Position numbers and translations under genes: made by a program. From Desulfobacterales bacterium (lineage in GTDB: Bacteria; Desulfobacterota; Desulfobacteria; Desulfobacterales; JAHEIW01), in NCBI GenBank assembly GCA_030066985.1, contig JASJAN010000049.1, positions 1 to 40,068 on the forward strand: 40,068 bases of DNA, in the 5' to 3' direction. The notes under the pieces are model-generated. The model saw only the letters and a program-made list of their open reading frames with translations. It was not told the DNA's origin and made no database searches. This document shows, one piece after another, positions 1 to 8,392 of the stretch; the first letter of the stretch is position 1; each line of letters opens with the position of its first letter.

Positions 1-2257
1 AAAAACAAGATCGCTGATAGATCGGGCCTATTGGCCTTTGGCCAATGCTTTTAAAAAATGCGTCGACTGCTAAAGATATTCGTTGTTCATTGTCTGTGTG
101 GGCGTTGTCTTTGGACCACTGGATGTCGGCATGCAGCGTCCAGCATTCGGTCGCACCCCGCTGAGGCTTGCTGTTATTTCTGGCCACCCACCGAACCGCT
201 GATCCATGAACAAAGATGGCGTCAAACGGCAGATCCAGCGGTTCGTTAAATGCAACCATCACCGCCAGGCAGGGCTGCATCTCAATGGCAGAGATGCGAT
301 CGCTTAGTTTCGGGCTAAGACCAACAAGACCGTTGGCCTGGGGTGGCGGGGCAGCGACGATGACAACATCATAGGGACCATGCACATTTTGTTGGGAATC
401 CATCAATTGCCATTGTTCATTGTTTTTTTGAAGTGATTCGATCGCCGTATTGAAGCGAATATCGACACCCTCAGACAGATGCGCTGCAATCGCATCCATA
501 CCGGGAATTGCCACCCAGCGCTCAGTCAATTGTTTTTCAGCAGACAGACGCCCCTGCCTGGCAACACCGATTCTGCCCTTCCATGGCGCAACAATTCCAT
601 CCATTTGCCATGATCTGACGAAACGAACCGTACGCTCATCCCGCACCGTAAAATATTGGGCACCGCTGTCGAAAGTAAAGTCTGCATCTTTAAGAGTTGC
701 CGTGCGGCCACCGGGTCTGCTGGCTTTTTCAAACACATGCACTTGATGATCATGGTCCATAAGCGTTCTGGCAGCAAAAAGTCCCGATATACCGGCACCG
801 ATAACTGCTATTTTGAATGGCTTTCCGGTTGCCGGCCCTTTGATTTTGTCAGCGTAAGCGGCCATATCCAGTCGTCTGGCATGATCTTTGGTGGAGCGGG
901 GGCGCAACGCGCCAATCACCGGTCGATCCGGTCTAAAGGGTCGATCAAACAATCCCAGGCACCACAACAATCCGCCATAGGAGTTGGCATCATTACCATC
1001 CAAGGCCAAACGATGGTTTAAATCAATCATCATATCAAGCGCCGTCTGAGGATCAGAAGTCCAGTCAAGAAATGCCTTGCCCCATGTCATCCGCACATTA
1101 TTGTGCAATTCTCCATGGACGAGCAGAGATTTCTGGGCGGCATCCCACAGCGCATCACCAGTTTGGCCCCGGTATAAACGCTCCCAGGAATATACTTCCT
1201 CGCGAGGATCATCTTTATGTTGTCTTATGGTCTCACGTGCCCATTGAGGAAGGACATCCAGTGTTTCCGGATATTGGTGATAAAAGCAAAAATTATGCGC
1301 CAGTTCGCGCCAGATGAGCAATTCGTCCAAGAATTTTGCAGCCCCGTTCGATCCATCCAGTTTTGCCTCTTTTGCGATGCGAAACGGAGACACGTGACCG
1401 TGATGTAAATACGCTGAAAGGCGGCTCACACCTCGAGGAAAAATGACAGCGGCATCATTGCGCAGACGGGCATAGCCTTTTAGACCCCGGCGCTTAAATT
1501 CCTCCCAACGCGCATATCCGGCGGAGGAACCGCCGGGGGTATGCACTACGGGCGGAATCGTATGATCAATATCACATTGGGCACACAAATCAGCAAAATC
1601 TGCATTTGCCAGGTCAAGGGCGTCAAACCCGCAATCGCCTGTGAACTTTTCGACCGCTTCATTAACATCTTCCCATGGTTGTCTGAGCCGCCGTTCAAAT
1701 TCTTTTTGAGTGTGGTTTCGAAAGGCATAGGCACGAGCAAACGAGCGTTTGATCGACTGCATGGGAATAATGCACGTGCAATCCACCGCCCAGACAGCCG
1801 TGTTTCCCCGTCCAACCAGCTGGCGGGTCCATTGCGGGAAGGGCGGTGCCGGAAACTCTTCAGTGATAACCAATGCTGCACGACGTGCCAATACGCTGAG
1901 CGGAGAAGGTTCGCTTGGTTTGCGCCCCAGATAGAATACATGCATGATTCGTCGTTCTCGCAGCCGTTGTTGCACTTCCCGTGCACCTTCCATAATAAAT
2001 GTGTGGTGACGGTCCGAGTTAAACGGATGCCGGCCGCCAAGTCCCTGATAAACCAATACCGGCAATTTTAATTGCGCAGCAATGCTCAGAGCCGTGTCTA
2101 TGGCCGGGTTCTCATGGTTGCGAACGGCGTGATGCATCCAGTAAAGAATAAATTCACCGTCCAATCGTAACGGCACATCTTCGATCAATCGGATCCGTTC
2201 GAACAAGTGGGGCGGTAATCTTTTGACCGCCTCCGCTGATGATACCTTATGCGACAT
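1..2257 (-). CDS. class II photolyase fused to renalase-like FAD oxidoreductase (3' end cut by window edge)
   Basis: A single frame stays open from ATG 2257 to the left edge, about 752 codons, with no stop. Residues 1-465 are a class II CPD photolyase, which repairs UV cyclobutane dimers with FAD and blue light. Visible marks are FILYWM near residue 35, RHHTFIMEG near 90, ELLIWRELAHNF near 310-322, a WGKAFLDW stretch near 390 and DGNDANSYGG near 418-427. A short linker leads to a second flavoprotein from about residue 480, opening with the Rossmann motif IAVIGAGISG and FEKASRPGGRT and continuing as a renalase-like amine oxidoreductase (PWKGRIG, then GQRPIGPIYQ near the edge). The start is supported by AAGG 8 bases upstream. 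It is divergent from the monooxygenase gene at 2375. The fusion is read directly from the sequence; the substrate of the second domain is unknown. Confidence 0.88.
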   Translation of the reverse strand, partial: MSHKVSSAEAVKRLPPHLFERIRLIEDVPLRLDGEFILYWMHHAVRNHENPAIDTALSIAAQLKLPVLVYQGLGGRHPFNSDRHHTFIMEGAREVQQRLRERRIMHVFYLGRKPSEPSPLSVLARRAALVITEEFPAPPFPQWTRQLVGRGNTAVWAVDCTCIIPMQSIKRSFARAYAFRNHTQKEFERRLRQPWEDVNEAVEKFTGDCGFDALDLANADFADLCAQCDIDHTIPPVVHTPGGSSAGYARWEEFKRRGLKGYARLRNDAAVIFPRGVSRLSAYLHHGHVSPFRIAKEAKLDGSNGAAKFLDELLIWRELAHNFCFYHQYPETLDVLPQWARETIRQHKDDPREEVYSWERLYRGQTGDALWDAAQKSLLVHGELHNNVRMTWGKAFLDWTSDPQTALDMMIDLNHRLALDGNDANSYGGLLWCLGLFDRPFRPDRPVIGALRPRSTKDHARRLDMAAYADKIKGPATGKPFKIAVIGAGISGLFAARTLMDHDHQVHVFEKASRPGGRTATLKDADFTFDSGAQYFTVRDERTVRFVRSWQMDGIVAPWKGRIGVARQGRLSAEKQLTERWVAIPGMDAIAAHLSEGVDIRFNTAIESLQKNNEQWQLMDSQQNVHGPYDVVIVAAPPPQANGLVGLSPKLSDRISAIEMQPCLAVMVAFNEPLDLPFDAIFVHGSAVRWVARNNSKPQRGATECWTLHADIQWSKDNAHTDNEQRISLAVDAFFKSIGQRPIGPIYQRSCF

Positions 2258-2374
2258 TGTTAAGGCCTTCTTGAGATTTTTTTATTAAGGATTGGATGAA
2301 AATGTTAATTTAACCCTTAATTTATCAATTTAAAGCTAAAATGTAAGTCTGCATTAAAAAAGGTTAAAGAACCT
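2258..2374. promoter_or_regulatory. AT-rich divergent promoter region
   Basis: This 117-base gap separates the divergent photolyase-fusion and monooxygenase genes, so it should hold both promoters. It is strongly AT-rich and contains the 11-base palindrome GTTAATTTAAC at 2304-2314, which could be an operator. I could not fit a convincing -35/-10 pair with normal spacing in either direction. The promoter call rests on gene orientation. Confidence 0.4.
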
Positions 2375-4249
2375 GTGGCTGGTGAACAACCTAAAAGCGG
2401 CAAGCTGCAAATACCCGACAGAAACGATGTCATTATTATCGGGGCCGGACCCGTGGGCCTGGTCGCCTCATTATTATTGAGCAAATATCACGTACCGCAT
2501 GTCCTGGTTGAACAACTGGCCAAACCCGATAACCATCCCCAGGCGCATTTTATAAATTGCCGCTCCATGGAAATTTTACGAGAGATCGGTAGGCTCGATC
2601 AGACGCTTTATATGCAGAGCGCGCCCCCTGATGAATGGCGTCGTTTCGTCTACTGTACGAGTCTGGCAGATCTCCCAGCTTTGGGTCACAGCCAACAAAA
2701 ACTATCCGGTTCGCTGCTCGGCGTGGTTGACCATTTCGCCAATGCTCCTGATGTGGAATACAGTCCCGGACGGGTCGTGCATTTCCCGCAACACGATTTG
2801 GTTCGCTTGCTGCGCAAAGCGGCCTTGAACAGCCGCTTTTGCACCCTAGTGGAAGGGTATCGTGCCGAAATTGAAGAGCAACACGCACATGTTGATGTCT
2901 TTGTCAGCGGCAATCGAAACTCCCGACGACGGCATGTTAAAACGCAATACGTAGTGGCTGCTGATGGTGCCCATAGCACCACACGCAAACAGCTTGGCAT
3001 TAAATTAAATAGTGATACCGGAACCTTACAACATCTGATAAATGTTCACTTCATTAGTACCCAACTCGCCGAAAATCTTCGCACCCGAATTCCGGCAATG
3101 CTTTACTTCGTTTATTCCAGTGCTGGGGTTGCTGTTTTGGTTGCCCATTCGTTTAAACGTGGTGAGTTTGTAGCCCAAATACCCTATTTCCCCCCATATC
3201 AGCAAATCGAAGATTTTGACAAAACCCGCTGTACAGGATTGCTCCAAAAACTTGCCGGGCAGAATCTCCCGATTGACATTCGCAGTATCCGCTCGTGGCG
3301 TATGGGTACCTGGCAGGCATCGCGATATCGGTCCAAATGGGGTCGTTGTTTTTTGATCGGAGACGCCGCTCATCAGTTCACGCCAGCCGGCGGTTTTGGA
3401 ATGAATACTGGAATTCAGGATGCGCATAATCTCATTTGGAAAATGGTTATGACCCTTCGCTCAGAAAGAAGTGCAAAGAGCATATCCGCAGAGCGCCTGC
3501 TAGCAACCTTTGAGGATGAACGCCGGCCTGTTGCACAAATGAATTCAAAATTAAGTGTTGCAAACTATCTAATGACACTGCATATTCCCAGTGCCATTGG
3601 TTTACACCTTAGCATGGCAAACCGATTAAATAGTTTTTTCAACTGCTTGCCCGGACTTCATGGACTCAAACGCGTTCTTTTTCAGTCGGTGATGCGTCTG
3701 GGTCTTAAACAGGTTAACTGGCTTAAATCAGATCATCCGATCATCAGATATCGGCGACGCGTGCTGCGCGGCATTTTCAACAATGTGAAGGACAAAACTT
3801 TGCAACTGTTGTTTCCTGGCCAGGATATGGGATTTGTATATGAAAAAGGCTGGCTGTTTGGACCCAAGACAGAAACTCGTTCACAAATCGATCCGTTTGT
3901 GTTCAAACCTGAGTTGAGGGTCGGCGGGCGCGTTCCACATTTTTGGCTGGCCGACAGCAAAGGCCAGCAGTTTTCAGTATTAGATTTGCCCTCAATGATG
4001 ATTGGAACTGAAGTGCATCCTAAGTGTGTGATGCTGCAAGCGGGCAAAATGATGACCGCAGAATTAAAATTTAATACAATTGCCGACTTGTCATTTACAA
4101 CCGTTCAGATTTCACAAAGCAGATCGTCAAAACGGGCTAATTTTAGCTACCATTTAAAAAGACCTGATTTCTTACCCAAATCCTTTGCAATGCTCATTCG
4201 CCCGGACGGACATATTGCCTGGTTACAAATGGATTCATCGCTTGATTGA
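2375..4249 (+). CDS. FAD-dependent aromatic-type monooxygenase
   Basis: This 624-residue protein belongs to the FAD-binding_3 (PF01494) group of single-component flavin monooxygenases related to phenol hydroxylase and TfdB, which hydroxylate an organic, often aromatic, substrate using NAD(P)H and oxygen. The three family fingerprints are in order: GAGPVG at residues 23-28, ADGAHS at 196-201 and GDAAH at 329-333, followed by an FGMNTGIQDAHNL stretch. The part after about residue 490 looks like the thioredoxin-fold tail of phenol-hydroxylase relatives. The start is GTG at 2375, with a loosely placed AAGG upstream and no better ATG before the Rossmann motif. It is divergent from the photolyase fusion and converges with the DUF2177 gene 16 bases away. 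An oxygen-using enzyme fits an oxidative-stress setting, but the substrate cannot be told. Confidence 0.85.
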   Translation: MAGEQPKSGKLQIPDRNDVIIIGAGPVGLVASLLLSKYHVPHVLVEQLAKPDNHPQAHFINCRSMEILREIGRLDQTLYMQSAPPDEWRRFVYCTSLADLPALGHSQQKLSGSLLGVVDHFANAPDVEYSPGRVVHFPQHDLVRLLRKAALNSRFCTLVEGYRAEIEEQHAHVDVFVSGNRNSRRRHVKTQYVVAADGAHSTTRKQLGIKLNSDTGTLQHLINVHFISTQLAENLRTRIPAMLYFVYSSAGVAVLVAHSFKRGEFVAQIPYFPPYQQIEDFDKTRCTGLLQKLAGQNLPIDIRSIRSWRMGTWQASRYRSKWGRCFLIGDAAHQFTPAGGFGMNTGIQDAHNLIWKMVMTLRSERSAKSISAERLLATFEDERRPVAQMNSKLSVANYLMTLHIPSAIGLHLSMANRLNSFFNCLPGLHGLKRVLFQSVMRLGLKQVNWLKSDHPIIRYRRRVLRGIFNNVKDKTLQLLFPGQDMGFVYEKGWLFGPKTETRSQIDPFVFKPELRVGGRVPHFWLADSKGQQFSVLDLPSMMIGTEVHPKCVMLQAGKMMTAELKFNTIADLSFTTVQISQSRSSKRANFSYHLKRPDFLPKSFAMLIRPDGHIAWLQMDSSLD

Positions 4250-4265
4250 GCCCAATTTCAATTTG

Positions 4266-4673
4266 TTACAGCAACCAACGAGCGAGTATGAAGCTTAACG
4301 TTGCAACCGCTGTGCAAAGCACTACTCCCCAGATAATATCTACCACAACAATGTTCAGCGGCCAGTTTTTGAGCAGGGCTAAATTGGTAAGTTCATAGGT
4401 CATGTAAGTGAAAAATCCAAATAAAGCCCCATACAGCATCGCATGTTGCCAGGAATTTTTGGCTAAAGCGGGCACAACGGCAAAAATCAGAATTCCGGCA
4501 ATGAAAAGCAAGTAAAATAGAATTGCCGCCGCCCAGTTAACCTGAGGGCTGAGCAGATGGTTCAAATTTTTTTGATAAAATCCTTTGGCCACCACCCCTA
4601 ACCAAATCAGGTCGACAATAAAGAAGACCGGAACAGTCAGCGCATAGAGCTTTAAATAGTAAGCGACGTTCAT
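4266..4673 (-). CDS. DUF2177 family inner-membrane protein
   Basis: A 135-residue protein with four hydrophobic segments and almost no soluble part, matching the DUF2177 family in length and in motifs such as FIVDLIWLG near the N-terminus and YGALFGFFTYMTYELTN in the middle. The function of the family is unknown. It is often found beside the DUF1365, CFA-synthase and flavin oxidoreductase genes that also occur in this window. A GAGG sequence 5 bases upstream of ATG 4673 supports the start. It is the last gene of the minus-strand run and follows the DUF1499 gene after 21 bases, suggesting co-transcription. Confidence 0.85.
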   Translation of the reverse strand: MNVAYYLKLYALTVPVFFIVDLIWLGVVAKGFYQKNLNHLLSPQVNWAAAILFYLLFIAGILIFAVVPALAKNSWQHAMLYGALFGFFTYMTYELTNLALLKNWPLNIVVVDIIWGVVLCTAVATLSFILARWLL

Positions 4674-4694
4674 GGGAACCTCGTTGAGCTGTGG

Positions 4695-5162
4695 TTATTC
4701 ATCATCACCTATTCCGGAGGATGCTTCTTGCGCCAAACTTTTGAATGCTGCCCGCAAAAGCTCTACTCGCCGGCGATTGGTGCCAAAATCGTAGTAGCCA
4801 GACCTTGAAGCAGACTTGATGTGAATAACAGATTCATCGGGCGGCAAGAAAAATTGGACATCGTCGACAAAGCGAAATAAAAAAGAGCGAAATTCCGCGT
4901 GCAGATAATTTAAGTCACTTTTCACTATTCGCACCCGTTGCGTATTTTCCAGAATAAAGATCAATCTTTGCCGAGCGTTATCGACAGTGCCGTCGTAGGT
5001 AATGGGTTGGACAAAATGTTTTATATCCTCAGTTAAAGATGAAACACAGTTGGGCGAATCTGGGCAGGGCGAAAAAATTTTAGAACTGGTGGACGTGCCA
5101 GCATGGATAGATGAAGTGCCGAGAGAAATGCAAATGCATATTGAAAGCGTCTTTAGGCTCAT
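4695..5162 (-). CDS. DUF1499 family exported protein
   Basis: This 155-residue protein has a hydrophobic N-terminal export signal (CICISLGTSS) followed by the DUF1499 signature CPDSPNCVSS and, near the C-terminus, the conserved SASRSGYYDFGTNRRRVE stretch. DUF1499 proteins have no known biochemical role and are found in bacteria and plastids. An in-frame start 42 bases further upstream lies inside the UspA gene. I chose ATG 5162 because it sits 5 bases after the UspA stop and puts the signal peptide at the true N-terminus. It is probably cotranscribed with UspA before it and DUF2177 after it. Confidence 0.85.
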   Translation of the reverse strand: MSLKTLSICICISLGTSSIHAGTSTSSKIFSPCPDSPNCVSSLTEDIKHFVQPITYDGTVDNARQRLIFILENTQRVRIVKSDLNYLHAEFRSFLFRFVDDVQFFLPPDESVIHIKSASRSGYYDFGTNRRRVELLRAAFKSLAQEASSGIGDDE

Positions 5163-5167
5163 TTCGC

Positions 5168-5605
5168 TTACACGGGAATAATCAGAGTGGGGATCTCGGT
5201 GCATTTGGTCACGCGGTCAGCCACGCTGCCAAAATCAAAATGAGCTTCGCTGCCCCGGCTGGCGATAACAACCATATCAATACTTTCCTTCTCGATCAAT
5301 TTAAGGATCTCTTTGGCCGGCTCACCGACACTGATGTGGCGAAAATATAGCGGACAAGCATTTAAAAATTTTTCGCAAATCTCATCCAGCCGCCCCTCAG
5401 CGGTTTGCTTTTCCCACTGCTTCATTTTTTCGATATCCTCTGGATCATTATGTCCATAAGAAGCCCCCACAGCAGGGTAATCTTTCAAAACGTAGAGAAT
5501 ATGAATCTCAGCAGCATACTTTTCAGCTAAGGAGGTGACCACCGGTAATGCTTTGGCGGCATTCTCGGAGAAATCAGTCGGCCATAAGATCTTATTAAAT
5601 TCCAT
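5168..5605 (-). CDS. universal stress protein, UspA family
   Basis: A 145-residue single-domain cytoplasmic Usp protein. It starts with the typical ILWPTDFSENAAKALP strand-loop, and the ATP-type nucleotide-binding signature appears near the C-terminus as VVIASRGSEAHFDFGSVADRV, a G-2x-G-9x-G(S/T)-like region in which some glycines are replaced. Binding of ATP is therefore plausible but not certain. GGGGGA upstream of ATG 5605 supports the start. It heads a three-gene run with DUF1499 and DUF2177 and is preceded by a 376-base non-coding stretch that should contain its promoter. Confidence 0.92.
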   Translation of the reverse strand: MEFNKILWPTDFSENAAKALPVVTSLAEKYAAEIHILYVLKDYPAVGASYGHNDPEDIEKMKQWEKQTAEGRLDEICEKFLNACPLYFRHISVGEPAKEILKLIEKESIDMVVIASRGSEAHFDFGSVADRVTKCTEIPTLIIPV

Positions 5606-5981
5606 GGTTTAATGTCCCCCAGATTGAAGATGAAAGATTGACGGTTAGAAGCTGATAGAACAATATTAATTTATGCGCCTGCAAAGACAAGCATACTTTG
5701 CTGGCTCACAGACCAATATAATAAGCATTAGTTTGCAGTCCAACAAATACTTTTTTGTATCAAAGCACAACAGCATTTGCCCTGTTAGCAAATGGTAATT
5801 TTTTAGCCAAAAAGCTTAGAACGCTCTATTCAGAAAATAGGGAGGTAGCGTGGTGGTTCAGTGGCATTTTCTCAGCCGAGGAAAGGAGGTAAACTCAACA
5901 GAGACTGAACCACCACCGTCAATGGAGGAATCATTCGAGACTACGACTATACAGAGACCAAAATTTGACCAAAAGTTACAA
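5606..5981. promoter_or_regulatory. 376-base non-coding stretch upstream of the UspA gene
   Basis: No convincing gene lies here. The half nearer the UspA gene (5606-5800) is AT-rich and probably holds its promoter. The other half holds a small hairpin, CTATT-cagaa-AATAG (5826-5840), and a widely spaced 13-base inverted repeat (see next entry). It separates the lipid-modification run from the UspA run on the same strand. Confidence 0.45.
5850..5916. repeat. 13-base perfect inverted repeat with 41-base spacer
   Basis: GTGGTGGTTCAGT at 5850-5862 is repeated as its exact reverse complement, ACTGAACCACCAC, at 5904-5916. The spacer holds a small CTCAGCCGAG dyad and, on the plus strand, the ideal Shine-Dalgarno-like sequence AAAGGAGGT (5882-5890) with no start codon at the right distance. 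No T-run follows on either strand, so it does not look like an intrinsic terminator. It could be a structured RNA or a protein-binding site. Confidence 0.6.
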
Positions 5982-6149
5982 TTAAATCTTATTGCCATTG
6001 AATTCGTCTGGAATGGATGCTCCAGGCTCCTCTGGATTCATTTTTTCAAATAAGTCTCTGATATCACTCAAATAAGCCATGCAGTGTGCGCCAAACCACC
6101 ATATTTCAACCAGTATCAACAACAATAGAATCGGAACCCAAACAGTCAT
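5982..6149 (-). CDS. small single-span membrane protein next to the CFA-synthase gene
   Basis: A 55-residue protein with one hydrophobic helix at the N-terminus (WVPILLLLILVEIWWFGAHC), then a short acidic cytoplasmic or periplasmic tail rich in E, P and D. ATG 6149 is preceded by AGGAG with a 7-base spacer, a strong ribosome-binding site, which is the main reason to believe it is real. It starts 27 bases after the CFA-synthase stop on the same strand, so it is probably the last gene of the lipid-modification operon. I do not recognise the family. A membrane partner of the lipid enzymes is a guess from position only. Confidence 0.65.
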   Translation of the reverse strand: MTVWVPILLLLILVEIWWFGAHCMAYLSDIRDLFEKMNPEEPGASIPDEFNGNKI

Positions 6150-6176
6150 TGGGGGTCTCCTTTCCAAAAGTGTTTA

Positions 6177-7460
6177 CTATGTGGCTAAATCAGGAATCAA
6201 CGGCTCGCGTCGGCACATGGGCTTGGTGAACAACATCTGCACATTACCAATGTAGCGCTCCGCAAAACCCGCTTCACAATAACTCAGATAATAATCCCAC
6301 ATGCGAATAAACGCCTCTGAGTAGTCCAGCTCTTTGACAACATCAATATTATCAAAGAATTGCTCCCGCCAGCAGGCTAAGGTCCTGGCGTAGTGCGCTG
6401 TGATATCTTCCAGATGAAATAGACGCAAATTAGTCACTTTGGCGATCGAAGATGTAATGGCCGCAATGGATGGTATACAACTTCCCGGAAATATGTAGCG
6501 CTTGATGAAATCGACCGAGCGTTTGTGGCGCTCAAACACCTGATCGGTAATGGTGATCGCCTGCAGCAACATCATGCCGTCAGGCTTAAGCAACCGGCTA
6601 CAGGTTTTAAAGTAAGCATCCAGATAATGATGCCCAACCGCTTCGATCATTTCAATCGACACCAGTTTAGAGTAGGTTCCCTTCAAATCACGGTAGTCCT
6701 TCATCACCAGCTCTATGCGGTCGGCTACTCCGGAATCTGCAATGCGCTTTTGGGCCAGTTTAAATTGCTTGTCGGAAATGGTGGTGGTGGTCACGCGGCA
6801 ACCAAAATTTTTGGCCGCATAAATAGCAAAGCCACCCCAGCCGGAGCCAATTTCAACGACGTCATCAGCAGGGCCAAGTTCAAGTTTTCGGCAGATGCGG
6901 TCGTATTTGGCAAGGGAGGCGTCTTGCATGCTGCTGCTTTCGCTTTTAAAAATACCGCAGGAATAGGTCAGGGTTTCATCTAAGAACAATCGATAAAAAT
7001 CATTGCCCAGATCATAATGGGCCACAATATTTTTACGACTGCCGCTGCGCGTATTTTTGCGCAGAAAATGCCCGATCCTTTGCAGCGGGGCCGAAAGCTT
7101 TGACCAGCCCTTATCCAGACGCTCAAAACTGTCGCGATTCAGGGCCATGATACGCAGCGCGGCAGTCAAATCGTCTGCCGACCAGAAACCGCTCATGTAA
7201 GCCTCAGCGGTGCCGATGCTGCCCCCAAGGATAGCTTTGGTGTAGAATCGGGGATGATAAACAGTTATGACCGCCTCGAGCGGATAGGTGCTGCTGGTCT
7301 GACCGAAGACATGACACTGCGATCCCTCCAGGACAGTAATTTTACCCCGCTTTAGCTTTTGCAGGATAGCAAAAAGAAGTCTGCGTGCCAGCCCGTCTGT
7401 CGGTCGCGCCTGGAGGTTTTCCAGCGCCTGCGACTCTGACGGCATGATGGAGGTTGTCAT
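6177..7460 (-). CDS. cfa: cyclopropane-fatty-acyl-phospholipid synthase family methyltransferase
   Basis: This 427-residue enzyme transfers a methylene or methyl group from SAM to the double bond of membrane phospholipid acyl chains. Family marks are HYDLGNDFY at residues 148-156, LTYSCGIF just after, the SAM motif EIGSGWGGF at 203-211 and SIEMIEAVGHHY downstream. The upstream in-frame start would overlap DUF1365 by 90 bases. I chose ATG 7460, whose ATG shares four bases with the DUF1365 stop (ATGA), a usual sign of translational coupling. Related genes beside DUF1365 and a flavin oxidoreductase occur in the singlet-oxygen regulon of Rhodobacter and in furan-fatty-acid synthesis, so the product may be a cyclopropane, branched or furan fatty acid. 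Confidence 0.9.
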   Translation of the reverse strand: MTTSIMPSESQALENLQARPTDGLARRLLFAILQKLKRGKITVLEGSQCHVFGQTSSTYPLEAVITVYHPRFYTKAILGGSIGTAEAYMSGFWSADDLTAALRIMALNRDSFERLDKGWSKLSAPLQRIGHFLRKNTRSGSRKNIVAHYDLGNDFYRLFLDETLTYSCGIFKSESSSMQDASLAKYDRICRKLELGPADDVVEIGSGWGGFAIYAAKNFGCRVTTTTISDKQFKLAQKRIADSGVADRIELVMKDYRDLKGTYSKLVSIEMIEAVGHHYLDAYFKTCSRLLKPDGMMLLQAITITDQVFERHKRSVDFIKRYIFPGSCIPSIAAITSSIAKVTNLRLFHLEDITAHYARTLACWREQFFDNIDVVKELDYSEAFIRMWDYYLSYCEAGFAERYIGNVQMLFTKPMCRREPLIPDLAT

Positions 7461-8239
7461 GGGTGAGTATTTTCTCCTGTTAACTTGCGTTTTTTGGGGT
7501 GAACGAACACGGGTGTCTTTTTGAGCAAAAGACGCAATGCCTGCCAATATATCATGGCAGTGACCTTGGCAGTCATCATCGGGTATTTGATGAGCACATC
7601 GGTCAATGCCCAGGAGCTGATCTCGCGGCGCTGCAAGGCCAGGCTGGCATCAAAAAGCATCTTTCTATCCTCGTAATCGATCATATGTACACGGATAGTC
7701 TTGCCCGGTTCACGAAAGCGCCAATCATAGTCGATATTCATGTCAATAAAAGGTGACACATGAAAATCCTTAACAAAGCGATGTCGTCGCCATTTTTTGA
7801 CCAAATGTTCATTGCTTTCTCGACCTAATACGTAACAGTGAACTTCACCCCAGGGGGTGTTGTGTATTTCAACAACGATGGTCTCAACGCTTGTATCCTT
7901 GGCGTCATAGCAGTAGTAAAAGCTGGCCGGGTTAAAGCAATAACCGAAGTAGCGCAAATGTGTCAGCATGCGTATGGGCCCTTCAGGCGGCCGCCCGGTT
8001 TTTTCGGCGACCAGATTTCGCACCGCCTTATCGAGCGGCATCTGGGGATCACCGAAGTGGTCTTTGCGACGCAAATAGGCGATGTTGGGTCGCTGATAAG
8101 ACCACAGCGGATGCGCATCAAATACCTGCGGCAGCTCCGCCAAGTCCAGATACAGAAAGAACAAACGATAGCGAAACATATTCTGTCTGGGCTTAAAACG
8201 GCGATGCCGAACAGTGCCCTCATAGATGCAACTGTGCAT
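7457..8239 (-). CDS. DUF1365 family protein
   Basis: A 260-residue protein with the conserved DUF1365 pattern: HSCIYEGTVRHRRF at the N-terminus, LFFLYLDLAELP near 28, MLTHLRYFGYCFNPASFYY in the middle and EIHNTPWGE after it. The biochemical function is unknown. The family is almost always encoded between a COG2907-type flavin oxidoreductase and a CFA-synthase-like methyltransferase, exactly as here, which suggests a step in unusual fatty acid formation. An upstream TTG was rejected in favour of ATG 8239, because the likely ribosome-binding site AAGGA lies just before this ATG, inside the longer reading. The 153-base gap before it may hold a promoter. Confidence 0.92.
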   Translation of the reverse strand: MHSCIYEGTVRHRRFKPRQNMFRYRLFFLYLDLAELPQVFDAHPLWSYQRPNIAYLRRKDHFGDPQMPLDKAVRNLVAEKTGRPPEGPIRMLTHLRYFGYCFNPASFYYCYDAKDTSVETIVVEIHNTPWGEVHCYVLGRESNEHLVKKWRRHRFVKDFHVSPFIDMNIDYDWRFREPGKTIRVHMIDYEDRKMLFDASLALQRREISSWALTDVLIKYPMMTAKVTAMIYWQALRLLLKKTPVFVHPKKRKLTGENTHP

Positions 8240-8392
8240 AGGCCGTCCTTGCAATTATTTAACATTTACGATGGGACGCGTTTAATATAAGCACGGAATG
8301 AGTTTCGTCAGCAGCCCGATGGCTGTTTTTAACAGAAATGAGGTGTCATGAAAGCGATTGCAAGGCGCATATTCAATCCATTTTGAGACTGG

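Noticed and set aside
1541-2071. 176-codon plus-strand open frame
   Set aside because: It is antisense to the photolyase part of the left-edge fusion gene, which shows clear family motifs in its own frame.
5850-6053. 67-codon plus-strand frame starting with GTG after GGAGGT
   Set aside because: It overlaps the better supported minus-strand small membrane gene, runs through the inverted repeat and has no recognisable protein features.
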